Counted from the stretch's first letter, positions 16,278 through 25,143 are shown. The stretch is 64,000 nt of DNA from Selenomonadaceae bacterium (GCA_017518105.1 JAFWWC010000031.1:1-64000); one strand, 5' to 3'. Notes: generated by a model from the letters alone, not told the origin. Program-made: numbers and translations.

Positions 16278-17054
16278 TTATGCCTTGTCAATGACGCCGA
16301 AGGCAACGGAACTATAGTTGCCGCCGTCCAAAATTTCAAATCCGAGCCTTTTAAACTCCGAACTGCCGTTATGTTCCTTCATAACGACGCGATTTTTAGC
16401 AACGCGGCAGGCTTCAGCGACAATTTCTTTAGTAAGCGGGCGATTATCGGCGAGCGGGCGAATAGGATTGATTCCAGAGCTTTTTTTTACGGCGTGGCGG
16501 AACATCGGGTCGAAATAAACCACATCGAACGAATTATCCGCGCAGGTCTTCAAAAACTCTCCGTAATCAACGTTAATGACTTCGACGCGGCGCATAGCTT
16601 GCAAAATGTGCGGGCTGTCGTCAGTGAAGTTCTTCAAGCCGTGGCTGACAACTTCAGCGATGAGCGGATTGACTTCCAAGGCAACGACTTTGCCCGCAAC
16701 GAAACTTTCAACGATAGCATCGGAGCCTAAACCGAGCGTACAGTCCAAAACCTTCGAGCCGGAAGAGATTTTCAGCGCGTCAATCAATCGGTCGCTTTCG
16801 CCGCCGCGCAGATTTTTTATCCTAAGGTGCGCGGTGTTCGGGTGGAAGAATAATTCGCCCTCCGAGGTCACGACGCTTAACGAATTCTTTTTGACGAGCA
16901 AAATATTTTCCGCGCCGTGAATCGTCTTGAGCGCGTCGAATGATAAATCCTCACGTGCAACAAAATTTCCGCCGAGCTTTAAAGCGATTTCCTTAGCAAG
17001 CATTTCGACTGCCTCAGTTGGCTTCCTAATCGTCGTAACGATAAAATTGTTCAT
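16278..17054 (-). CDS. Class I SAM-dependent methyltransferase, RsmJ-like
   Basis: 258 residues from ATG 17054. The SAM-binding motif is KVLDCTLGLGSDAIVESF followed by VVALEVNP, and the catalytic-type motif is VVYFDPMF. The order and the VLDCTLGLGSDA signature resemble RsmJ (16S rRNA guanine-N2 methyltransferase), but length and N terminus differ and assignment to a nucleic-acid substrate is an inference. It lies upstream of the HpcH-like gene on the same strand with a 40-nt gap, so co-transcription is possible. Confidence 0.75.
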   Translation of the reverse strand: MNNFIVTTIRKPTEAVEMLAKEIALKLGGNFVAREDLSFDALKTIHGAENILLVKKNSLSVVTSEGELFFHPNTAHLRIKNLRGGESDRLIDALKISSGSKVLDCTLGLGSDAIVESFVAGKVVALEVNPLIAEVVSHGLKNFTDDSPHILQAMRRVEVINVDYGEFLKTCADNSFDVVYFDPMFRHAVKKSSGINPIRPLADNRPLTKEIVAEACRVAKNRVVMKEHNGSSEFKRLGFEILDGGNYSSVAFGVIDKA

Positions 17055-17067
17055 ACAATGCCTTTCC

Positions 17068-17096
17068 TTGACAAATAAAATCTGCAATGACAAAAT
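17068..17096 (+). promoter_or_regulatory. Promoter of peptide locus 2
   Basis: TTGACA at 17068-17073, 17-nt spacer, CAAAAT at 17091-17096; a leader of about 45 nt precedes the ribosome site of the small peptide. Confidence 0.5.
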
Positions 17097-17148
17097 GCCC
17101 ACGTTACCACCCGACCTTGAAGTTATTAACGGAGAGGAGGTGATAGCG

Positions 17149-17247
17149 ATGGGCATACTTGTCCAACTCGTTAAGAGAATCATCGCGAATGTCTTCGGAC
17201 GTCTCGTGTATGATTGGCTCAAAGACCTTTTCAAGAGTGGTGACTGA
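17149..17247 (+). CDS. 32-residue amphipathic peptide, candidate type I toxin (locus 2)
   Basis: ATG at 17149 with GAGGAGGTG 6 nt upstream opens a 32-codon frame: MGILVQLVKRIIANVFGRLV then YDWLKDLFKSGD. It forms a strongly amphipathic helix with a charged tail, of a size and composition seen in membrane-acting type I toxins. It is flanked by its own promoter and a terminator, and a convergent promoter on the other strand makes an RNA complementary to its ribosome site and start (see 17274-17373). No sequence similarity to the peptide of locus 1 is evident except a WL near the C terminus. Confidence 0.62.
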   Translation: MGILVQLVKRIIANVFGRLVYDWLKDLFKSGD

Positions 17248-17273
17248 GCCCAAAAATGCGTTCTAAGTGACGC

Positions 17274-17317
17274 AACCCCCGAGGGTCTGTTAGCAGCAGA
17301 CTTACTCGGGGGGTTTT
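17274..17317. terminator. Terminator hairpin between the convergent transcripts of peptide locus 2
   Basis: AACCCCCGAG and CTCGGGGGGTT pair around an inner GTCTG/CAGAC hairpin, followed by a six-T run on the + strand. The minus-strand T run is weak, so antisense termination may be less efficient. Confidence 0.8.
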
Positions 17318-17373
17318 TTGCGCTTTAGGTGATAACGATGGACGTTTACTTGCCAACTTCTTTTCTGTGTCCG
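17274..17373 (-). ncRNA. Predicted antisense RNA (antitoxin) of peptide locus 2
   Basis: The promoter at 17380-17408 predicts a leftward transcript of about 100 nt ending at the shared hairpin. The DNA encoding its 5' part (17327-17358) is a direct repeat of the DNA spanning the peptide's ribosome site and first codons (17138-17168): both read AGGTGATA, then A or G, then CGATGG, and both end ACTTG, optional T, CCAACT. The RNA is therefore complementary over about 30 nt to the translation-initiation region of the peptide mRNA, the same logic as in locus 1. Expression is not shown. Confidence 0.6.
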
Positions 17374-17379
17374 CGGCGG

Positions 17380-17408
17380 ATTATATCAACCGAAGAATTT
17401 TTTTGCAA
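17380..17408 (-). promoter_or_regulatory. Promoter of the antisense RNA of peptide locus 2
   Basis: Reading leftward: TTGCAA (17408-17403), 17-nt spacer, consensus TATAAT (17385-17380). The -35 hexamer is the same as that of the antisense promoter of locus 1. Confidence 0.65.
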
Positions 17409-17411
17409 GGA

Positions 17412-18371
17412 TTACTTGAGAACCTTGGTTGCGCCCTCGTTCATCTTGATAAAGTCCATGCCTTCGAGCGCGGTTGCTTTGGTGATGCTCTTGCCTGCGG
17501 AGTGCGCCGCCGCAATCTTGTCTAGGTTGTCGAAAATAGCCTTAGTGAGTTTTTCGCCGAGAGCCGCGTCGATTTTCTCATTGGCAACGAGGATAGCCAT
17601 AACGCTGACGGTCGGAACTTCCTCTTCAAAGCCCTGGTAGGTACCTGCAGGGACAGTCGTCTTGGTGTAGAACGGATATTTCTCGTTGAGCTTTTTAATC
17701 TGCTCGTCGCCGATTGGCAGGAGACGAATCTTATTTTGGGAGGCAATATCTTGTACGGAGGCGGTAGGATAGCCAGCAGTCACGAACGCCGCATCAACCG
17801 TGCCGTCCTTGAGGGCGTAGGAGCCTTCAGCAAAGGAAAGGAATTGCTCGTCAACGTCGTCATAAGTGAGACCGTAAGATTCGAGAATTTGACGGGCATT
17901 AGCCTCAGCACCAGAACCCGCTGCACCGACTGCCACGCGCTTACCTTTTAAGTCCTCAATCTTTTTAATGCCGGAGTCTTCACGGACGACGAATTGGCAA
18001 GTTTCAGGATAAAGAGACGCGATACCCGTAAGGTTTTCGACCTTGCCGCTTTCCTTGAACATTTCCTCGCCGTTTACAGCGTAATAAGTTATGTCGTTCT
18101 GAACGATTGCTAGTTCAACTTGTTTGTCCTTTAGCATGTTGATATTGGCAACGGACGCGCCAGTTGATTGTGCGGAGGCGTTCATGCCGTTTTTGTTGAG
18201 GACTTCAGCAATAGCTCCGCCGATAGGATAATAAGTGCCAGCCGTGCCGCCAGTAGCAATGTTAATGAATTGTTCCTTCTCGCCAGAGCCGCCGCAACCC
18301 GCGACCCCTACCGCTAAAGCTAACGCGCAAACGGCAGTTACTACTCTTTTGAAGACCTTGTGCAGCTTCAT
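17412..18371 (-). CDS. TAXI-family TRAP transporter substrate-binding lipoprotein
   Basis: 319-residue extracytoplasmic solute receptor. The signal peptide ends in a lipobox (VGVAGCGG, lipidated Cys near residue 26), followed by the TAXI hallmark INIATGGTAGTYYPIGGAIA, then STGASVANI and AVGAAGSGAEANARQIL. Such receptors bind C4-dicarboxylates or amino acids for a large TRAP permease; no permease gene lies next to it, so the partner must be elsewhere or the protein has another role. It is followed on the left by the peptide-locus antisense promoter. Confidence 0.92.
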   Translation of the reverse strand: MKLHKVFKRVVTAVCALALAVGVAGCGGSGEKEQFINIATGGTAGTYYPIGGAIAEVLNKNGMNASAQSTGASVANINMLKDKQVELAIVQNDITYYAVNGEEMFKESGKVENLTGIASLYPETCQFVVREDSGIKKIEDLKGKRVAVGAAGSGAEANARQILESYGLTYDDVDEQFLSFAEGSYALKDGTVDAAFVTAGYPTASVQDIASQNKIRLLPIGDEQIKKLNEKYPFYTKTTVPAGTYQGFEEEVPTVSVMAILVANEKIDAALGEKLTKAIFDNLDKIAAAHSAGKSITKATALEGMDFIKMNEGATKVLK

Positions 18372-18414
18372 TTTTAAACACTCCTCTCAAAAGCTAGAAA
18401 AATTTTTCGTGCGG

Positions 18415-18444
18415 ATTATAACATACCTGCAACCGCCACGACAA
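18415..18444 (-). promoter_or_regulatory. Promoter of the TAXI receptor gene
   Basis: Reading leftward: TTGTCG (18444-18439), 18-nt spacer, TATAAT (18420-18415). Confidence 0.55.
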
Positions 18445-18522
18445 GATTTATAAAAAATAATCCGTACATTGTTAAGACGCAGTTAAGATTGACCGAATAG
18501 AATTTCAGCGAGGTGATTGGCA

Positions 18523-19014
18523 TTGAGAAAATTTTTATGGATTGCGATAGTCTCCTTAATCGCGGTGATGAATTTCGCGGACGCGTCGGCGGCTCAAAAA
18601 GTCATAGTCGCCAATGACGCGGCACGTTGGACGCAAAAGGCAGAAGATTTCCCCGCAGAAGTATTGCGGCTCGTCAACGTGGAGCGGTCAAAGGTCGGTT
18701 TGTCCCCTTTGAAGTTTGCAAAGGACTTGGAGGCTAGTGCCTACGTCCGGGCGGTTGAGTTGCCGACGAAGTTTTCACACACGCGCCCCGACGGCTCGAA
18801 ATGTTTTACAGCTATGGCAAAGCGCGGACACATACTCGGCGAGAACTTAGCGGGCGGTCAAACCTCACCAAAGCAAGTCGTTCAAGCATGGATGGATTCA
18901 AAGTCACACCGCGATAACATTTTAAATCCAGAGTTCAAAGAACTGGGCGTCGTCTACTATTACAAGACTAATTCAAAGTACAAGCATTATTGGGTTCAGC
19001 ACTTCCGCGGCTAA
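18523..19014 (+). CDS. Secreted CAP-domain (SCP/PR1-like) protein
   Basis: About 163 residues with a signal peptide (RKFLWIAIVSLIAVMNFADA, cleaved near ASA) and a single CAP domain: LRLVNVERSKVGLSPL, SHTRPDG with the metal-site His, GENLAGGQ, WMDSKSHRDNILNPEFKELG with the second His pair, ending WVQHFRG. Bacterial CAP proteins are extracellular and of mostly unknown function. I start it at TTG 18523 (GAGGTG 7 nt upstream), not at the TTG two codons earlier. Monocistronic. Confidence 0.9.
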   Translation: MRKFLWIAIVSLIAVMNFADASAAQKVIVANDAARWTQKAEDFPAEVLRLVNVERSKVGLSPLKFAKDLEASAYVRAVELPTKFSHTRPDGSKCFTAMAKRGHILGENLAGGQTSPKQVVQAWMDSKSHRDNILNPEFKELGVVYYYKTNSKYKHYWVQHFRG

Positions 19015-19017
19015 GTC

Positions 19018-19878
19018 TCACTTCGGCAGATTTTTTAACGGTACTCCGTCACGTGTTCTCCACGCTTCAAGACCGTTTGCACTGTTTCCTATAATGAATT
19101 GTGCCGCGCTCGACGGCGAAGGAAATTCTATGTCCTCGGTTAATTTGCCGCCGACAATTTTTGTGTGCCGGAGCTTTTTCATATTGGCGGAAAGATTACT
19201 GTCGTCTAGCGGAGAAACTTCACTGCCTGCCAAAACTTTATAACCGGTCGACGTGATTTTCATCTTTGCATCGATTGCCCTGCCAAGGCGTTTTATTTTT
19301 CGCGGAAGGTAAAAGATTTCTTCATCGGGTTTGATAATGCGCGGCGAAGGTTTCTGCAACGGCTCAAAGATTTTGTAACCAATGGCACGCAAGACAAGTT
19401 GTGCAAATTCTGCGTGGTCTTCAAGGTCGCTTTCCTTCTCTTCGGTGATGTTGCCTGGCGAAGGTTCATTGCCGTTTACGACCTCGCAACGCCCTGCCTT
19501 AATTGCCATGTTGCAAAATTTATGCTCCAACCAACTTATCTCCGTTGCGCCGAAAGAATTATCCGACGTGGTAAGAATGATTGCCTCCGTCCAAAAATTT
19601 TTGTCAGCACTGCGGGCGTGCTCATTCAGGCGATTAAGAATTCCCTTGCCGTTCTTGCGACTGCCCGCCTGTCCGACGTAAATTTTATGCTTTCCGTCCT
19701 CCTCGCCGAAAAGAAAATACACGCCGTCATTTTCCAGTTCAATACGCTCTTTGCATTTCTCCAAATCCTTGCGCGGTATCTTGAAGATTATTCCTGTCCT
19801 GCTATTGATTGTGCATTTGATTCGACCGTTTGCCACGCCGTCAAGCAAAAGCAAATTTATCGATATTGATTTGGACAT
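19018..19878 (-). CDS. GIY-YIG nuclease-domain protein with C-terminal DUF4357-like region
   Basis: 286-residue protein. The nuclease core has NDGVYFLFGEEDGKHKIYVGQA (GIY as GVY, YIG as YVG), then ILNRLNEHAR and a catalytic-type Glu in EISWLEHKFC. The C-terminal part (PSPSSAAQFIIGNSANGLEA) resembles the DUF4357 region often fused to this domain. It is a cellular stand-alone nuclease family of unknown biological role, sometimes found in defence-type islands. Its stop is 3 nt from the convergent CAP gene. The 12-nt gap from fprA on the same strand suggests co-transcription. Confidence 0.85.
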   Translation of the reverse strand: MSKSISINLLLLDGVANGRIKCTINSRTGIIFKIPRKDLEKCKERIELENDGVYFLFGEEDGKHKIYVGQAGSRKNGKGILNRLNEHARSADKNFWTEAIILTTSDNSFGATEISWLEHKFCNMAIKAGRCEVVNGNEPSPGNITEEKESDLEDHAEFAQLVLRAIGYKIFEPLQKPSPRIIKPDEEIFYLPRKIKRLGRAIDAKMKITSTGYKVLAGSEVSPLDDSNLSANMKKLRHTKIVGGKLTEDIEFPSPSSAAQFIIGNSANGLEAWRTRDGVPLKNLPK

Positions 19879-19889
19879 ATCATCACCTC

Positions 19890-21068
19890 TTACAAGTCGA
19901 GAGCCAGAATCTTTTCCGTGATGTCGTCGAGTTGTGCTTGAGTCGGGAGATTGGCGACGCGGATTTTGTCGAGGATGATTTCACAGCCCGCCGCCTTGAG
20001 GTCGTCTTCAACGAGAGCTATACTCTGCCCGCCCCAACCGTAGCTACCGAACGCGAACGCCTTATGATTGACGGGACGCAAGCCCTTAAGGTAGCACAGG
20101 AACGCGGCTATCGTCGGCATCATCTGATTGTTAATCGTGGGCGAGCCGACCGCAAGATATTTGCTCGTGAATATATCCGTGATGATGTCGCTAAGCGGCG
20201 TCTTTTTTATGTCGTAGTAAGCGGCGGGGATTCCACGTTTGGCGAAAGCTTCGGTAATCGTCTGCGCTATAATCTCCGTTGAATGCCACATGCTATCGAA
20301 GACAATAACCGCCCGCTGAGAAACTTCGCCCGCGCTCCATGACTTGTAGCAGGCAAGAATTTTATCGATATGCTTCCGCCAAATGACGCCGTGCCCCGTG
20401 GCAATCATCTTGAGTTCCAAGCCGCCCAGAGCCTTAAGCGCAGTCTGTGCTTGCTTGCCGAAGGGCATTAAGATATTCGCGTAGTACTTCTGCGCCTCGT
20501 ACATAATAGTTGCCAAGTCGTTCTCGTCGTCGAAACGCATTGACGTTGCTAAGTGTTCGCCGAATGCGTCGTTGCTGAACAAAATCTTTTCTTCGGGGCA
20601 ATAAGTAACCATCGAATCGGGCCAATGGAGCATGGGAGTTGGGACGAATTTAAGCGTGCGTTTGCCAATAGAAATCTCATCGCCCGCCTTGACTGACTTA
20701 TAGTTCAACTTGCCGTAGCGATTAGTCAAACCTTTAAGCCCGTTGGGATTCGTCGTGATGATTTGGGCGGCAGGAGCAAGGCTAGCAATCTCCTTGAGTG
20801 CGCCAGAGTGGTCGAGCTCGACGTGGCTGGAGACGATAACATCAATCTGCGCGGGGTCGACGACGGAAGAAATCCGGCTAATGAGTTCGTCCTTGAAATC
20901 AATCTTGGCGGTGTCAATCAAAGTAATCTTGTCGTCGAGAATCAGATAAGCGTTGTAAGTCGAGCCGCGGGAAGTCTCGTAGCCGTGGAAATTTCTCATA
21001 GACCAATCGACTGCGCCCACCCAAAAAATATTTTCGCTGATTTGCGTTGCCTTGCTGTTGTTCATCAT
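19890..21068 (-). CDS. fprA: Flavodiiron protein (FprA/A-type flavoprotein)
   Basis: 392 residues. An N-terminal metallo-beta-lactamase-like diiron domain (SSHVELDHSGAL with the H-x-E-x-D-H ligands) is followed by a flavodoxin domain (SMWHSTEIIAQTI near residue 260, GSYGWGGQSI near 352). These cytosolic enzymes reduce O2 or NO to protect anaerobes. GGGAGG lies 8 nt upstream of the ATG at 21068, which decides between tandem ATGs and longer forms. Confidence 0.94.
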   Translation of the reverse strand: MMNNSKATQISENIFWVGAVDWSMRNFHGYETSRGSTYNAYLILDDKITLIDTAKIDFKDELISRISSVVDPAQIDVIVSSHVELDHSGALKEIASLAPAAQIITTNPNGLKGLTNRYGKLNYKSVKAGDEISIGKRTLKFVPTPMLHWPDSMVTYCPEEKILFSNDAFGEHLATSMRFDDENDLATIMYEAQKYYANILMPFGKQAQTALKALGGLELKMIATGHGVIWRKHIDKILACYKSWSAGEVSQRAVIVFDSMWHSTEIIAQTITEAFAKRGIPAAYYDIKKTPLSDIITDIFTSKYLAVGSPTINNQMMPTIAAFLCYLKGLRPVNHKAFAFGSYGWGGQSIALVEDDLKAAGCEIILDKIRVANLPTQAQLDDITEKILALDL

Positions 21069-21162
21069 CTTGAAGACCTCCCAAAAGTTTTTCGCCAATC
21101 TTAGCATACTTGACGCTCCTTTACAAACTTTGCTAAAATCGGCGGGCAAAGGAGGCATTCAA

Positions 21163-21492
21163 ATGGAGATAAAAAAAGTTTCAGAGGGCACGGCATTAAC
21201 GGTTTATCTAAGCGGCAGACTCGACGCCGTCACAGCCCTTGAACTCGACAAAAATTTATCGGCGACGCTCGGTGCCGTGACGGACTTGACGATTGACCTT
21301 GCGGACTTGGAATACATTTCCTCGGCGGGATTGCGCACGTTGCTTAAACTTCAAAAGCGCATGGACAAGCAAGGCTCAATGAAAATCCGCAACATTCGAC
21401 AGAACGTCCGCGAGGTTTTGGACATGACCGGCTTTAGCGACTTCCTCACGATTGCCGACGACAAGAAGGCAAAGTTCTCCGTGAGCTTTTGA
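21163..21492 (+). CDS. STAS-domain anti-anti-sigma factor-like protein
   Basis: 109 residues covering one STAS domain: VYLSGRLDAVTALELDKNL, LTIDLADLEYISSAGLRTLL with the phosphorylatable Ser in ISSAGLR, and NVREVLDMTGF. Such proteins bind an anti-sigma kinase in partner switching; no kinase lies nearby. AAAGGAGG precedes the ATG. Followed after 9 nt by a small unknown gene, probably in the same transcript. Confidence 0.92.
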   Translation: MEIKKVSEGTALTVYLSGRLDAVTALELDKNLSATLGAVTDLTIDLADLEYISSAGLRTLLKLQKRMDKQGSMKIRNIRQNVREVLDMTGFSDFLTIADDKKAKFSVSF

Positions 21493-21501
21493 GGTGATGT
21501 C

Positions 21502-21843
21502 ATGATTACTAATCTGGACTTTGAAAATCTTTTCTTGCGTGCGAAGGTTGCTATACCGTTCGCCGAGGCGAATAACTATCTTCCGGAAAAAGTTTTCGTC
21601 GATGGAATCTTTCGGGCAGGCACTGTCTTTAAATTCCTGGAGCCGATTTGCAGCAAGAAAACTAGCGCGTTCGGCGAACAAGTCAACGACTACTGCCACG
21701 CGGCGTCGCTCCTTTACAGCAATAAGTTCAATGGCGCGGCTGATGATGAGGACGAGTACACGATTATTTTCCACGTGGACTTGAGCGCACTCTTCCTGCT
21801 GACGGAGCCGCTTGACGCCCAAGGCAATCCAATCGAACTTTGA
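21502..21843 (+). CDS. Unknown 113-residue protein downstream of the STAS gene
   Basis: I do not recognise this protein. It has no signal or membrane segment; it is rich in aromatic residues and contains EANNYLPEKVFVDGIFRAGT and an acidic ADDEDEY followed by TIIFHVDLSALFLL. GAGGTGATG forms its ribosome site. Position right behind the STAS gene (9 nt) and before a terminator suggests a two-gene operon. Confidence 0.75.
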   Translation: MITNLDFENLFLRAKVAIPFAEANNYLPEKVFVDGIFRAGTVFKFLEPICSKKTSAFGEQVNDYCHAASLLYSNKFNGAADDEDEYTIIFHVDLSALFLLTEPLDAQGNPIEL

Positions 21844-21848
21844 CAAAC

Positions 21849-21888
21849 AAAAAAGCTCGTGAGCTTTGAAACCTACGAGCTTTTTTAA
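21849..21888. terminator. Bidirectional terminator between the STAS operon and flhA
   Basis: AAAAAGCTCGT and ACGAGCTTTTTT form the stem with T runs both ways; it serves the + strand operon and the leftward flagellar operon. Confidence 0.85.
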
Positions 21889-21897
21889 TTGCAACTA

Positions 21898-23988
21898 TCA
21901 AAGTTTGATGACGCCGATAATCTGAATCTCAACCGATTGGTCAATCTCGGCGTGCGAAACGATTGTAAGACCTTGCACCGAACGTTCAATGAGTTTGCGG
22001 AAGTACAGACGCACGGCAGGGCTTGTCAGCACGACGGCAGGATAACCTTGGTTGGCGAGTTTCTCAACCTCGTTCGTGACGGAATTAACCATACGCCGCA
22101 TAGAATCTGGGTCTAGGCTGACGTAGGAGCCGTGGTCTGTGCGTTGCACGCCGCTGACAATCCGATTTTCTAACGCGGGGTCGAGCGTAATACATGGCAA
22201 CGTATTTCCGTTCTGAACGACCTGATGTGTAATCTGCCTTGCCATAGCGTGGCGCACGTACTCTGTTAAAATTTCGGGGTCTTTGGTGGCGCGGGCGTAA
22301 TCGGCGAGCACTTCCATAATCGTTGCCATGTCGCGGATTGAAACTCGTTCGTTTAGCAAGTTCGCCAAGACCTTTTGAATTTCGCCAATGCCCAAAAGTT
22401 CTGGTACAACTTCGTCGACGAGTCCTTGATTGCTCTTTGCGAGGTTGTCGACGAGGTTTTGAGTTTCCTGACGACCGAGAATTTCCGAGGCGTGTTGCTT
22501 GATAATCTCCGTTAAATGAGTTGCCAAAACCGACACCGCGTCGACGACTGTATAGCCGCTTAATTCTGCCTGTTCGCGTTGGGCTTCAGGAATCCACAAT
22601 GCCGGCAGTCCGAACGCAGGCTCAACAGTTTCAATGCCGGGGATTTCTTCAAAGACCGTGCCGGAATTCATCGCTAGGAAGTGGTCAAGCATAAGTTCGC
22701 CGCGAGCAATCTCCATGCCCTTTAGCTTGATGATGTACGCGTTCGGCTTAATCTGGATATTATCGCGGATACGAATTGTGGGAACGACTAAGCCGAGTTC
22801 CAACGCACATTGCCGCCGAATCATTACGATACGGTCGAGCAAGTCGCCGCCCTGCCCCGTGTCGACTAGCGGAATCAGCGAATAACCAATTTCAAGCTCC
22901 ATTGGGTCGACTTGTAGTAGCGAGATGATATTTTCGGGACGAGTCGCCTCAGTTTTTTCTTTAGCTTGCTGTTGCTCCTCTTTGACTTCTTCAGGCACGA
23001 CGGATTTTTTGTGCAGGCTGTAACCAATGAACGCACAAACCAACGCCAGCGACGCGAACGGCACGCCAGGCAGACCAGGGACGATTGACAGCATGAGCAA
23101 GACGCCAGCATTGATGAAGAAGATACGCTCGTTATTGAACAGCTGCTTAACGATGTCATTGCCGAGGTTGCCTTCCGAGGCGGCGCGGGTGACGATGATA
23201 CCAGTTGCAGTCGAGATTAAAAGGGCAGGGATTTGGCTGACGAGACCTTCACCGACAGTTAGCAGGGTGTAAGTCTGCAGAGCGGTTACGGCGTCCATAT
23301 CCTTTTGCGCCATGCCGATTACGAAGCCGCCGCCGATATTAATCAGCATGATGATAATCGCGGCAATCGCATCGCCCTTGACGAATTTAGACGCACCGTC
23401 CATAGCTCCGAAGAAATCTGCCTCACGTTGAATCTTTTCGCGGCGAACTTTAGCCTCAGCGTCGTTTATCGCGCCCTGATTCAAGTCCGCGTCGATTGCC
23501 ATTTGCTTACCGGGCATTGCGTCCAATGTGAAACGGGCAGAAACTTCCGCGACACGTTCCGAGCCTTTGGTAATGACGATGAAGTTGATGATAACCAAGA
23601 TAATAAACATGATGAAGCCGACGACGGGATTGCCGCCGACGACGAAATTTCCGAATGCCGTAATAACTTCGCCCGCGTAACCGTTAATCAAGATAAGCCG
23701 CGTCGAGGAGATGTTCAGAGCCAATCGGAAAAGAGTTGTCACGAGTAATAGCGACGGAAAAACGGATAGGTCGAGTGCCTCTTCGTTGTAAATCGCGCTC
23801 ATGATGACGACGAGGGCGATTGTAATGTTCAAACAGATAAGCAAATCCAAAAGTGCAGTCGGCAACGGGATAATCATCATGATGACTATCATAACGAGCG
23901 TCACGGCAATGATAACGTCGCTGTACCTTTGGATAATCGAACCTAGCGTTCGGGGTTCGCTTTCTAAAATATCTGCGGGTGCGGGCAT
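21898..23988 (-). CDS. flhA: Flagellar export apparatus protein FlhA
   Basis: 696 residues: eight membrane helices in the first 330 residues (LVMIVIMMIIPLPTALLDLL and onward, with the conserved ISARFTLDAMPGKQMAID-like loop, here VSARFTLDAMPGKQMAID) and a large cytosolic domain that docks export chaperones. It forms the nonameric gate of the flagellar type III secretion system. AAAGGAGG precedes the ATG. Last gene of the leftward flagellar operon, directly after flhB. Confidence 0.97.
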   Translation of the reverse strand: MPAPADILESEPRTLGSIIQRYSDVIIAVTLVMIVIMMIIPLPTALLDLLICLNITIALVVIMSAIYNEEALDLSVFPSLLLVTTLFRLALNISSTRLILINGYAGEVITAFGNFVVGGNPVVGFIMFIILVIINFIVITKGSERVAEVSARFTLDAMPGKQMAIDADLNQGAINDAEAKVRREKIQREADFFGAMDGASKFVKGDAIAAIIIMLINIGGGFVIGMAQKDMDAVTALQTYTLLTVGEGLVSQIPALLISTATGIIVTRAASEGNLGNDIVKQLFNNERIFFINAGVLLMLSIVPGLPGVPFASLALVCAFIGYSLHKKSVVPEEVKEEQQQAKEKTEATRPENIISLLQVDPMELEIGYSLIPLVDTGQGGDLLDRIVMIRRQCALELGLVVPTIRIRDNIQIKPNAYIIKLKGMEIARGELMLDHFLAMNSGTVFEEIPGIETVEPAFGLPALWIPEAQREQAELSGYTVVDAVSVLATHLTEIIKQHASEILGRQETQNLVDNLAKSNQGLVDEVVPELLGIGEIQKVLANLLNERVSIRDMATIMEVLADYARATKDPEILTEYVRHAMARQITHQVVQNGNTLPCITLDPALENRIVSGVQRTDHGSYVSLDPDSMRRMVNSVTNEVEKLANQGYPAVVLTSPAVRLYFRKLIERSVQGLTIVSHAEIDQSVEIQIIGVIKL

Positions 23989-24003
23989 GAGTTACCTCCT
24001 TTG

Positions 24004-25143
24004 TTAAGCGGCTTTGCGATGTTTGATTCTGTAAACATAGGCGAGAATCTCCGCCACAGCTTGATAAAGTTCGGCGGGGACGGTGCCGCCCACGTCGACT
24101 GCATCGAAGAGTGCACGCGCTACGGGTTTGTTCTCGACGATGATTATATGATGTTCGCGGGCAATTTGTTTGATACGTTCGGCGACGAGGTCTTGACCTT
24201 TTGCTAAGACGAGCGGGGCAATCATTCCCTTTTTATATTGCAGGGCAATCGCCAAATGCGTCGGGTTGGTTATGATAACATCAGCCTTCGGGACTTCGCT
24301 CATCATGCGTTGCATTGCCATTTGACGTTGCTTTTGTTTAATCTTGCCTTTGATTTGCGGGTCGCCTTCCATCTGTTTATATTCGTCTTTGACTTCCTGC
24401 TTGCTCATCATCAAATCTTGCGTGGTCTGCCAGCGTTGATAAGCGTAGTCCGCCGCCGCCATTAACATTATCACGCCGATAACTTGAAATGCCATAGTAA
24501 AGATTACGTCCGCCGCCGTAGCCAGCGAGTGTGGCAGGTCGAAGAAGATAAATTGCGGCAAAAGCGGTATCTGGTCTTTGAGGTAAAGGAAGAGGAAATA
24601 GCCAATGACGATGATTTTAAAGAGTGACTTGGCAAGCTCGACGAGTGACCGCTTAGAAAAAATTCGCCCGAAGCCGTTAATAGGATTTAGGTTCTCAAGC
24701 TTAGGCTCCAATTTCTCCGTAGACACCATTAATCCGACTTGGAAGCAATTAATGCCTAGCCCGACGATTAGGATTGCGAACATCACGGGCATAACGGTCT
24801 TAGCCAAAAGAATCATGATTCCTATAAACAGTTCGGAGATTGCCTCGGTCGACATGCTACTTGACAGGTGCGAGTAAAGATAAATCGTGTACTCGGCGAT
24901 GTTGCCGTAGATGAACTCCCATAAGATACGCAGGATAAGGAAGCCGATTAGCAGGACGAACGCCGTATTGAGTTCTTGGCTTTTGGCGACTTGACCTTTT
25001 TTGCGTGCGTCCTGTCGTTTCTTTGAAGTCGGCTCCTCAGTCTTTTCTCCGTCGAAGCGTTGCAGGTCGAAGACAAAATCTTTAAAGGCGTCGTCAGGGG
25101 GCAAGGGCTTTAAGCGCGATAGAAATATTTGCATACATTTCAT
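24004..25143 (-). CDS. flhB: Flagellar export apparatus protein FlhB
   Basis: About 379 residues: an N-terminal cytoplasmic stretch with FDLQRFDGEKTEEPTSKKR, four membrane helices, and the autocleaving cytosolic domain with the NPTH motif (VIITNPTHLAIALQYKKG). FlhB switches export from hook to filament substrates. The start is uncertain: ATG 25143 overlaps fliR by about 50 bp and has a weak ribosome site; ATG 25134 is three codons later. Confidence 0.95.
   Translation of the reverse strand: MKCMQIFLSRLKPLPPDDAFKDFVFDLQRFDGEKTEEPTSKKRQDARKKGQVAKSQELNTAFVLLIGFLILRILWEFIYGNIAEYTIYLYSHLSSSMSTEAISELFIGIMILLAKTVMPVMFAILIVGLGINCFQVGLMVSTEKLEPKLENLNPINGFGRIFSKRSLVELAKSLFKIIVIGYFLFLYLKDQIPLLPQFIFFDLPHSLATAADVIFTMAFQVIGVIMLMAAADYAYQRWQTTQDLMMSKQEVKDEYKQMEGDPQIKGKIKQKQRQMAMQRMMSEVPKADVIITNPTHLAIALQYKKGMIAPLVLAKGQDLVAERIKQIAREHHIIIVENKPVARALFDAVDVGGTVPAELYQAVAEILAYVYRIKHRKAA

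Noticed and set aside
17329..17640. Rightward open frame beginning ATGGACGTTTAC near 17338, inside the second peptide locus
   Set aside because: Its start is the direct-repeat copy of the peptide's start region, and the rest lies antisense to the TAXI receptor gene. It is better explained as the antisense-RNA-encoding repeat.
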